NCBI GenBank assembly: GCA_013002475.1
Contig: JABDJM010000142.1
Location: 1 to 5,005, forward strand
Length of the DNA: 5,005 nt
Direction of reading: 5' to 3'
From: Saprospiraceae bacterium
GTDB taxonomy: Bacteria; Bacteroidota; Bacteroidia; Chitinophagales; Saprospiraceae
Shown: in pieces, positions 1 through 5,005 of the stretch
Layout: every line of letters begins with the position of its first letter
Position numbering within the stretch: position 1 is the first letter of the stretch
The notes under the pieces: model-generated
What the model was told of the DNA's origin: nothing
What the model saw: only the letters and a program-made list of their open reading frames with translations
Databases searched by the model: none
Position numbers and translations under genes: made by a program

Positions 1-861
1 GTCAGTGTAATCCATGAAATTGAAGAAATAATCAGCAGAGCCGCAACTGATGCTCGGATGGCTGGGACAACCCAGGTGAAAGGTTTCCTGTACAGGAGTA
101 TCATTCACCTTATCATCTGAATCACAACCGCCTTCTCCCCAGGTGTGCAGTAAGTTGAAATAATGCCCGACCTCATGAGTGGCGATCCTACCCAGGTGGT
201 ATGGGTATGCTTCTCCATCAGCCTCATTATTTCCAAAATAAGGCGTGTCTATGATCACTCCGTCTTCTTCCGGGAGCCCCTCTTCGGGAAAGCTTGAGTA
301 CCCTAAAAAGGTGCCACATACATCAGCCACCCAAATGTTGAGATATTTTTCAGGATCCCAGGCATCGGCTCCTCCCAGGTCTGTATAATACAGTCGGGGT
401 TTATTTTCAAATGGATCTTTTACGACTCCTATATCACCTATGCAGTCATCTACTCCCAGGATTTTTTCTATGCCCGAAGTCGGGGCACCGCTAGGATCTG
501 TTTGGGCCAGGCAAAACCTGATCCCCATATCTACCGGAAGGCTTTCCAGTTCAAATGGGGTACCATCATTGTTGGGTGAAAAATTTCCGTAGTCCTCGTT
601 AAGGATCTGGATTTGTTCCTCGAATTTTTGATCTGGGAGAAAATTTTCTTCGGACAAAGCGATCTGATGAAATACTACTGGTACCGTAATGGGTCCACCT
701 CTCAGCATCCCTGCTTCGATCGCGGATTGTAGGATTGACTCTTGTAGTGAAGACTTTTCTGACCAGTCAGGATCTTTTAAGATATGATCGCGCCCACAAT
801 GGTTTTGTGCCACAAGTTGCTGGCTGATCAAAAGAATGAGCAAGGGAAGAATCGATCGCAT
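1..861 (-). CDS. Secreted M43-family (cytophagalysin/pappalysin-like) zinc metalloprotease, C-terminus cut by window edge
   Basis: This frame is open from an ATG at 861-859 to the left edge, giving the first 287 residues of a longer protein. Residues 1-18 form a signal peptide: a charged start (MRS), a Leu/Ile-rich core, and likely cleavage at LVA|Q, leaving an N-terminal Gln as in many Bacteroidota exported proteins. The zinc-binding motif HEVGHYFNLLH is at residues 229-239, with ligands H229, H233 and H239 and catalytic E230. The Met-turn NFMDYTD is at 281-287 (M283). Between them is a Cys- and Asp-rich segment (GGCDSDD...NDTP...GCPS...SCGS) resembling the calcium/disulfide region of M43B peptidases. 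An Asn occupies the usual Gly position of HExxHxxGxxH, which I recall as common in Bacteroidota M43 proteins. The enzyme should hydrolyse proteins outside the cytoplasm; its substrate is unknown. C-terminal adhesion or type IX sorting domains, if any, lie outside the window. The start is 20 bp after the arsS stop, with an A-rich leader and no Shine-Dalgarno sequence. Confidence 0.93.
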   Translation of the reverse strand, partial: MRSILPLLILLISQQLVAQNHCGRDHILKDPDWSEKSSLQESILQSAIEAGMLRGGPITVPVVFHQIALSEENFLPDQKFEEQIQILNEDYGNFSPNNDGTPFELESLPVDMGIRFCLAQTDPSGAPTSGIEKILGVDDCIGDIGVVKDPFENKPRLYYTDLGGADAWDPEKYLNIWVADVCGTFLGYSSFPEEGLPEEDGVIIDTPYFGNNEADGEAYPYHLGRIATHEVGHYFNLLHTWGEGGCDSDDKVNDTPVQETFHLGCPSHPSISCGSADYFFNFMDYTD

Positions 862-881
862 AGTCTTTTTTGGCCGAAGGA

Positions 882-1955
882 TCAGGAGATTTCTCCACCG
901 CAGCTTGATCCGGCCCCGGCTGTACAACCGTAGCAATGTTGATTCAAAACAATGCTTCGGCTTTGCAATGCTGCTGCATCAAAAGTATCAAGCCGCTGAC
1001 CATTTTTTACGGCAACCCTAAGATCTAACATTTGATTGAAATCACAATCATACAAATAGCCATCCCAGCTTACAGAAATGGTATTCCGGCACATTAATCC
1101 TTCAACAGTGCCGGGATTAAAGGCATCCACCAGGGTTTTCATGTACTCTTCATAATTGTCAGTCTCTATTAAGTAATCCAAAAATCGACTGATGGGTAAA
1201 TTTGTTATTGCAAAAAGATTGTTGAATTCAATATCGTATTTCCGTTTTAATTGCCTTTTGAATTCGGCTTGAAGACCCTCTTGTGCATCCGGAAGAAAAG
1301 CGCCTGTTGGGTTATATACAAGATCAAGTTGTAACCCGGTTCCTTCCTTTCCATAACCTACTGCATTCAACTCTTTCAAGGCCTGAATAGAATCTTCAAA
1401 AACGCCGTCTCCACGTTGAGCATCCGTCCTTCTTTTACTGAAGTAGGGAAGGGAAGAAACAACATTAACCCGATGCTTTGCAAAGAACTCTGGAAGATCG
1501 TAGTATTTAGGATTTGCTCTTATGATGGTCAGATTACACCGGTTAATGATCTTCTTACCAAGGTTGGAGCACTCTTCAACAAACCATCGAAAGTTTGGAT
1601 TCATTTCTGGTGCACCTCCGGTAATGTCAATGGTGTGAATTGAGGGAACAGTTTTTATGATGGCCAGACATTTTTCCAGCGTAGCCCGGTCCATGTTTTC
1701 CTCTTTTCTGTCCGGACCTGCATCCACATGGCAATGAGCACATGTTTGATTGCATAGTTTTCCAATGTTGATCTGAAAGATCTCCAATGGAAGTGGTTTA
1801 AGCGGTGCATGCCCAAGGTCAGCCACCTTTGTCTTAAAATCAGGGAACTCCTCATCCACCAAAGCCTTCCCGTTCAACACTTCTAATTGAAAAAATGTCG
1901 AAGAAAGATCTTTGGATCTGGCCTTTAGCGATTTGGTCTTTTGCTTTATTGCCAT
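882..1955 (-). CDS. arsS: Arsenosugar biosynthesis radical SAM enzyme ArsS (radical SAM plus C-terminal DUF3641)
   Basis: The protein has 357 residues, full length for the family. The radical SAM [4Fe-4S] motif CxxxCxxC is C68-NQT-C72-AH-C75, within the family signature CNQTCAHCHVDAGPDR. A GGAPE motif at 113-117 matches the SAM-binding GGE-type motif. The C-terminal third carries spaced cysteines (C289, C304, C341, C344, C352) ending in HCYGCTAGAGSSCGG, typical of the Cys-rich DUF3641 domain and probably binding an extra Fe-S cluster. Known for the family: ArsS couples a 5'-deoxyadenosyl radical from SAM to dimethylated arsenic, giving the C-As bonded precursor of arsenosugars; the enzyme is cytosolic. 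Some relatives are selenoproteins; here every position is Cys and the frame has no internal TGA. It starts 5 bp after the AhpD-like gene and is almost certainly co-transcribed with it. No arsM is visible. Function is assigned from family motifs, not shown for this protein. Confidence 0.93.
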   Translation of the reverse strand: MAIKQKTKSLKARSKDLSSTFFQLEVLNGKALVDEEFPDFKTKVADLGHAPLKPLPLEIFQINIGKLCNQTCAHCHVDAGPDRKEENMDRATLEKCLAIIKTVPSIHTIDITGGAPEMNPNFRWFVEECSNLGKKIINRCNLTIIRANPKYYDLPEFFAKHRVNVVSSLPYFSKRRTDAQRGDGVFEDSIQALKELNAVGYGKEGTGLQLDLVYNPTGAFLPDAQEGLQAEFKRQLKRKYDIEFNNLFAITNLPISRFLDYLIETDNYEEYMKTLVDAFNPGTVEGLMCRNTISVSWDGYLYDCDFNQMLDLRVAVKNGQRLDTFDAAALQSRSIVLNQHCYGCTAGAGSSCGGEIS

Positions 1956-1960
1956 AAGAG

Positions 1961-2299
1961 TTACATGCTCAGTTTTTCAACATGGTTCATCATCTGTACT
2001 CCATTAACAAGAGTGGCTCCTCCTTTTATTGCTGCTGCAACATGAACCGCCTCCATCATCTGTTCTTCGTCCGCTCCTTTCTTCAGGCAATCTGAGGAAT
2101 AGGCATCAATGCAATAGGGACATTGTACAGCATGAGCAACCGCAAGAGCTATTAAAGATTTTTCTCTGGCTGTCAGAGCCCCTTCTTCAAAAACGGCTCC
2201 GTACCAATCAAAGAATTTTTTTCCATACTCCTCTTGCCAATCGGTGATGTTCCCAAATTTCTTGAGGTCTTCCGGAGAAAAGTATTTTTTATCACTCAT
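1961..2299 (-). CDS. Arsenosugar-biosynthesis-associated AhpD/carboxymuconolactone-decarboxylase-like protein
   Basis: This is a 112-residue, all-helical, single-domain protein of the AhpD/CMD superfamily. The redox motif C60-P-Y-C63 lies in AVAHAVQCPYCIDAY, with E46 and H56 upstream and H86 in the following helix. The Gly-rich turn (AAAIKGGATLVNGVQ, 88-102) is typical of the fold. The position that is His in classical AhpD (CxxCxxxH) is Tyr67 here, so it may not act as an ordinary alkylhydroperoxidase. Proteins of this subgroup are found next to ArsS, and some carry selenocysteine at the first Cys; this copy is the all-Cys form. It is the first gene of the minus-strand block, and its stop is 5 bp from the arsS start. 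Its biochemical role is unproven. Thiol/disulfide redox chemistry or handling of a reactive arsenic or peroxide intermediate is an inference. Confidence 0.9.
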   Translation of the reverse strand: MSDKKYFSPEDLKKFGNITDWQEEYGKKFFDWYGAVFEEGALTAREKSLIALAVAHAVQCPYCIDAYSSDCLKKGADEEQMMEAVHVAAAIKGGATLVNGVQMMNHVEKLSM

Positions 2300-2350
2300 A
2301 GTAAGTATCGATTAAAATTTAACGCAAGAAAAGAAATATTGGGTTTAAGA

Positions 2351-2404
2351 TCCCGGTAAAGAGTTGATGAATGGAAGGCATAGGACAATTCCCTCCCGGA
2401 AAAG
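2351..2404. repeat. Short imperfect direct repeat in the divergent intergenic region
   Basis: TCCCGGTAAAG (2351-2361) recurs as TCCCGGAAAAG (2394-2404). Ten of 11 bases match, and the start-to-start spacing is 43 bp, about four helical turns. Both copies lie between the divergent starts at 2299 and 2437, where a regulator could act on either gene. The repeat is short enough to be chance and no regulator is identified. Confidence 0.3.
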
Positions 2405-2410
2405 CTTTTC
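2399..2410. promoter_or_regulatory. Perfect 12-bp palindrome, possible operator
   Basis: GAAAAGCTTTTC is a perfect palindrome ending one base before the candidate -7 element of the lipoprotein gene. It therefore sits between the expected -33 and -7 boxes, a place where a bound repressor would block transcription. It overlaps the second copy of the TCCCGGnAAAG repeat. It has no spacer and no T-tract, so it is not a terminator. Regulatory function is an inference from position only. Confidence 0.3.
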
Positions 2411-2411
2411 G

Positions 2412-2418
2412 TACCTTG
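2412..2418 (+). promoter_or_regulatory. Candidate Bacteroidota -7 promoter element for the pyrophosphatase-like lipoprotein gene
   Basis: TACCTTG, followed by CC, is one T short of the Bacteroidota -7 consensus TAnnTTTG and sits 18 bp before the ATG at 2437, giving a short leader. No clear TTG -33 box is found at the usual distance upstream; the region near 2385-2395 reads ACAATTCCCTC. I could not see an equally good promoter for the divergent minus-strand block starting at 2299, although its promoter must also lie in this 137-bp gap or further into the lipoprotein gene. Confidence 0.35.
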
Positions 2419-2436
2419 CCGCTAAATTAGTTTTTA

Positions 2437-2943
2437 ATGAGAGAAGCAGGCCTCCTATTGGCGAGTATGCTGCTGTTCGCCCTCCTAAGTTGTACTCCTG
2501 ATGCTTCAAAATTGGAAGCCCTTGATAAGGATGGAAATGTCCAGGCTTATGTGGAAACAGCTGCTGGATCTACGCCTTCCAAAAATTTTGATTTCCTGGC
2601 AGCTCCCGGGAATCTGGGATCCATACCTGGAACTAACCTGGAAGTTTTGATCCTCGGCCAGGCTGCTAAATCAGGAAAGGTGGTGAAGATTCTACCCATT
2701 GCTTTGATCAATTTGGCTGAAGGGGAGACTGAAAGTTCAGTAGTGATAGCAGTTCCCATAGAAAAGGAAAAGCAAACCATTAAGGCAGAAAAATATTCGA
2801 GTTTACTAACCGAATATCATTTGGCCCATCAAATGGTTCAAAATTGGTTTTTAGGACGCAACGGTTTGGGAAAAACTCGGCTCAGGGGATGGGAGGATGA
2901 AACGGCGGCCAGGGCCCTTATCAATTCCTCCTCTGAATCTTAG
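2437..2943 (+). CDS. Inorganic-pyrophosphatase-like lipoprotein, probably catalytically dead
   Basis: The protein has 168 residues with a lipoprotein signal peptide: hydrophobic residues 5-17, then lipobox LLSC with C19 as the lipidated Cys, so it should be anchored in the envelope. The rest follows family I soluble inorganic pyrophosphatase, compared from memory with E. coli PPase: YVETAAG...PSK (E40, K49) matches IEIPA...PIK; PGNLGSI (57-63) matches PCNYGYI; LPIALINLAEGE...IAVP (86-107) aligns without gaps to the RPVGVLKMTDEAG...VAVP segment; GWEDETAA (151-158) matches GWENAEAA. The active site is largely lost. The DGDPxD metal loop is reduced to NLE (67-69), the D97, D102 and K104 equivalents are E95, S100 and V102, both active-site Tyr of the CNYGY region are replaced, and Tyr-Lys near the C-terminus is Arg-Asn. 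The reading frame is intact, so this is a pseudoenzyme rather than a decayed gene. Its role is unknown. The gap to the next plus-strand gene is 84 bp with no terminator seen. Confidence 0.72.
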   Translation: MREAGLLLASMLLFALLSCTPDASKLEALDKDGNVQAYVETAAGSTPSKNFDFLAAPGNLGSIPGTNLEVLILGQAAKSGKVVKILPIALINLAEGETESSVVIAVPIEKEKQTIKAEKYSSLLTEYHLAHQMVQNWFLGRNGLGKTRLRGWEDETAARALINSSSES

Positions 2944-3027
2944 TTTGAGACCTCATTGTCCTTCGCCTTACTCAAGGCAGGATCGGAGAACCATTTTCCT
3001 TCAAATTCGTTTAGCTTTAAGTTTAGG

Positions 3028-4266
3028 ATGAGGATAGACAAGCTTTCTATATCAGATAACATTGCCAGAAAGAAACTCCTTTCTGCTAAGGAGGTGGAGG
3101 TCGCTTATGTTGAGAACATAGAAGACTTTAGCTCCCTGTGGAGCCAGGTGGCACCATCCAATAATATTTTCTTCGACACGGGATATCTTAAGGTTCTTGA
3201 AAGCCAGCCTCCTGAAGGTGTCAGCTTTGGCTATCTCCTTTTCCTCAAGGAAAGTAAGCTTGTTGGATGTGCCAACCTACAGATCCAATATTTTAAGGCC
3301 AAATCAAATATTCGGTACGAGGATGCTCCCAAACAGGGCTTCTTTCGAACCCTTGGCAAGTTTTTCAGAAACCTTGTTGCCAGTGCAGTAGAGTTTCACA
3401 TCCTTGTGTGTGGAAATATGTGCATCACCGGAGAACATGGATTCTATTTTCGACCAGGAGAGTTTAAACCAAAAATGGAACTTAAGGTCCTTGATGAGGG
3501 CTTGAACTTTGCACAGGAACAACTTCGCAGGAAAGGAATTTCAGTGGCTGGCAATTTGATCAAGGAATTTTATGATCAAAATCATCCCTACAGCAACATT
3601 CTATGTAAGCTAGGCTATCATGAATTCCAGGTTCAACCCAATATGGTCTTGGCAAACGTAGATCGGTGGGAAACATTTGATGATTATCTGGCCAATATTA
3701 CTTCCAAATACCGGACCCGGTATAAACGTGCGCGCAAGAAAGCGAAGTCACTTAGCAAAAAAGAATTCAGCCTTGAAGATCTTCATGAAAACATTGATAC
3801 CCTATACTCCTTATACCGAAATATTGCAGATAATTCAGGGTTCAATCTAGTCAACCTTAACAAAGATTATCTTCTTGAATTTAAGACTAAAATGCCAGCA
3901 GAGTTTCGGGTCTTTGCTTACTATCAAGAAGATCAGATTGTTGGTTTCTATTCAACCATAAAAAACCACGATGAACTAGAAGCCCATTTCATCGGTTTTG
4001 AACCCTTAGTAAACAGGGAGACACAGATCTACCTAAATATGCTCTACGACATGTTGGCGGATGCAATTGAAGTAAATGCTAAGCAGGTTGTGTACGCCAG
4101 GACGGCAATGGAAATAAAAAGCTCTGTTGGGGCGGAGGGCATTGAAATGCACTGCTACCTAAAGCATGCCAATCATTTTACCAACCACCTTCTTCCTTCG
4201 ATCCTTGATCTTCTAAAGCCAACCAAAGACTGGAAACCAAGAAATCCCTTTCCCACTAGTTCTTGA
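3028..4266 (+). CDS. GNAT/FemAB-like acyltransferase-fold protein (BioF2-like domain)
   Basis: From the ATG at 3028 the protein has 412 residues. The frame also opens at a TTG at 2956, which would add 24 residues (a Phe/Ser-rich stretch unlike a conserved start), so the ATG is preferred. There is no signal peptide or clear membrane segment, so it is probably cytosolic. The N-terminal half contains GNMCITGEHGF (129-139). A strongly basic patch from SKYRTRY to KKAK (226-240) precedes the C-terminal acyltransferase domain, as in FemAB/Acetyltransf_6-type proteins. That domain includes a strand-turn FRVFAYY..DQIVGFY, AHFIGFE, and a closing ARTAMEIKSSVGAEG motif typical of a Bacteroidota group usually annotated only as GNAT N-acetyltransferase. 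Acyl donor and acceptor cannot be read from the sequence. The 3' end overlaps the convergent minus-strand gene by 11 bp. Confidence 0.82.
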   Translation: MRIDKLSISDNIARKKLLSAKEVEVAYVENIEDFSSLWSQVAPSNNIFFDTGYLKVLESQPPEGVSFGYLLFLKESKLVGCANLQIQYFKAKSNIRYEDAPKQGFFRTLGKFFRNLVASAVEFHILVCGNMCITGEHGFYFRPGEFKPKMELKVLDEGLNFAQEQLRRKGISVAGNLIKEFYDQNHPYSNILCKLGYHEFQVQPNMVLANVDRWETFDDYLANITSKYRTRYKRARKKAKSLSKKEFSLEDLHENIDTLYSLYRNIADNSGFNLVNLNKDYLLEFKTKMPAEFRVFAYYQEDQIVGFYSTIKNHDELEAHFIGFEPLVNRETQIYLNMLYDMLADAIEVNAKQVVYARTAMEIKSSVGAEGIEMHCYLKHANHFTNHLLPSILDLLKPTKDWKPRNPFPTSS

Positions 4267-5005
4267 TCCGGGAATAATTCAAATTATTAAATAGCAATCC
4301 TTCCTTAGCCTGCTCATACTGGGCCCGTGGAGCATTTGAGAAATTCAAAAAGGTGTCCTTATTTAATTTCTGAAAAGTGATCTCTTCCGGAAGTGCATTC
4401 TTTTTATTGAATTCAAAAATCGCCTGTTGATTGTCGATTGATTTCAATCGGAATCGCTTTTCTGAGGAGTTATCCAGAGAGGCCACAATGAAATAAACTC
4501 CATCAGGTTCTTTTAAGATTTGCATCCTTTGCACTTTATAGGGTTGGCCATTTACGTTGAACACAGCCTGGCCGTCTAGGGAAAAATTATTTCTTTGAAC
4601 CCATTGCTGGCTGACCTCTTGCTGGTCGTCGACAGCAGACCACTGACCAAGAAGCCATTGAAAGGCTTCAATCTCAGTTCTAACATTAGCATCTTCTGCC
4701 GCACCGGCAGAATCATAAGTCAATACATTCCTGGAGGCATCCAGGTCATGAACATCGGCCATCTCAATGGCTGCCACATCCCTGACGGATTCTTTGGCCG
4801 CTTTCTTTTCTGCTTTCTTTTTCGCCCTTCGGGATTTACGGGTTTCTTCTTCAATCGTTTGGGCAGAATAGGCGATATCCTTTCCTGTTTGGGCTGGCTT
4901 AGATCCCGTTATTTCAACCTCTCTTAACACGATCGGATCTTCGGTTTCTGGCGCTGTCATTGCCACCCCATCAATTGGCTGATCCAAAAACTCCTTTTCA
5001 TCATC
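4256..5005 (-). CDS. DUF6265-like (lipocalin-like) domain protein with charged N-terminal region, start beyond the window
   Basis: The frame stays open through the right edge. The first possible start inside the window is a TTG at 4987 with AAGGAG only 3 nt upstream, too close to be a normal ribosome binding site, and the codons before it (DDEKEF) continue naturally, so I treat the gene as 5'-partial. An ATG at 4960-4958 (MTAPETED) is an alternative. The visible 249 residues have two parts. The first is a low-complexity acidic then Lys/Ala-rich stretch (around KSRRAKKKAEKKAAKE), probably helical or disordered. The second is a C-terminal domain of about 130 residues beginning FQWLLGQW (4663-4640) and continuing EVSQQWVQ, LDGQAVF, MQILKEPDGVYF, IFEFNKKNALPEEITFQKL. 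That order (WllGxW, ExW, G-strand, P-x-x-I-x-F) fits the DUF6265 lipocalin-like barrel, found in Bacteroidota exported proteins and of unknown function. Localisation cannot be judged without the true N-terminus. Confidence 0.75.
   Translation of the reverse strand, partial: DDEKEFLDQPIDGVAMTAPETEDPIVLREVEITGSKPAQTGKDIAYSAQTIEEETRKSRRAKKKAEKKAAKESVRDVAAIEMADVHDLDASRNVLTYDSAGAAEDANVRTEIEAFQWLLGQWSAVDDQQEVSQQWVQRNNFSLDGQAVFNVNGQPYKVQRMQILKEPDGVYFIVASLDNSSEKRFRLKSIDNQQAIFEFNKKNALPEEITFQKLNKDTFLNFSNAPRAQYEQAKEGLLFNNLNYSRIKN

Noticed and set aside
882..884. The TGA ending arsS as a possible selenocysteine codon
   Set aside because: The protein already ends at the usual family C-terminus (SSCGG plus a few residues), and read-through gives only a short unrelated tail that overlaps the protease start.
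836..1021. Plus-strand open frame across the protease start and the arsS 3' end
   Set aside because: It is antisense to two well-supported genes, Arg-rich, has no recognisable motif, and crosses their boundary; it is a shadow frame.
2320..2345. A Bacteroidota -33/-7 promoter for the AhpD-like gene on the minus strand
   Set aside because: The only TTG in range places the matching -7 box at TACTTACT against the ATG, which is a poor match and too close; nothing convincing was found.
2965..2978. GCCTT-ACTC-AAGGC hairpin after the pyrophosphatase-like gene as a terminator
   Set aside because: The stem is only 5 bp and is followed by AGGATCGG rather than a run of T, so it is not a credible intrinsic terminator.
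3012..3025. TAGCTTTA and TAAGTTTA as -7 promoter elements for the acyltransferase-like gene
   Set aside because: Each matches 7 of 8 consensus bases but lies so close to the ATG at 3028 that transcription would begin at or inside the start codon, and no TTG -33 box is present at the right distance.
4273..4288. AATAATT-CA-AATTATT inverted repeat as a transcription terminator for the convergent genes
   Set aside because: The stem is AT-only with a 2-nt spacer, has no GC core, lacks a proper T-tract on either strand, and lies inside the coding sequence of the minus-strand gene.
4595..4927. Plus-strand 110-codon open frame antisense to the DUF6265-like gene
   Set aside because: Its Phe-rich composition is the complement of the Lys/Glu-rich region on the other strand, and the opposite frame has clear domain similarity.

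Overview
The window reads as chromosomal DNA of a bacterium from the phylum Bacteroidota. The support is a secreted M43 (cytophagalysin-type) metalloprotease, an inorganic-pyrophosphatase-like lipoprotein of a kind common in that phylum, weak or absent Shine-Dalgarno sequences, and a near-match to the Bacteroidota -7 promoter element (TAnnTTTG). I cannot place it more precisely. No RNA gene, mobile element, CRISPR array or prophage sequence was seen.

Layout. Positions 1-2299 are a minus-strand block read right to left: an AhpD-like small protein (2299-1961), the radical SAM enzyme ArsS (1955-882), and the N-terminal 287 residues of an exported M43 zinc protease (861 to the left edge). The gaps are 5 and 20 bp, so the three may share a transcript, although only the first two belong together by function. 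After a 137-bp divergent intergenic region (2300-2436) come two plus-strand genes: a lipoprotein with the inorganic pyrophosphatase fold but almost none of its catalytic residues (2437-2943), and a GNAT/BioF2-like acyltransferase-fold protein (3028-4266). The last gene runs on the minus strand (4256 to the right edge). It carries a C-terminal DUF6265-like, lipocalin-like domain and tail-to-tail overlaps its neighbour by 11 bp.

How the genes work together. ArsS and the AhpD-like protein are a recognised pair in arsenosugar biosynthesis. ArsS attaches a 5'-deoxyadenosyl group to methylated arsenic, and the small protein is a CxxC redox protein of unproven role. The methyltransferase ArsM, which supplies the methylated arsenic, is not in the window. 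The other genes have no evident link to arsenic.

The most unusual item is the pyrophosphatase-like lipoprotein. It keeps the flanking landmarks of family I pyrophosphatase, but the D-x-D-P-x-D metal-binding loop is deleted and most of the other active-site residues are substituted, so it looks like an exported pseudoenzyme. I found no convincing wholly new multi-gene system.
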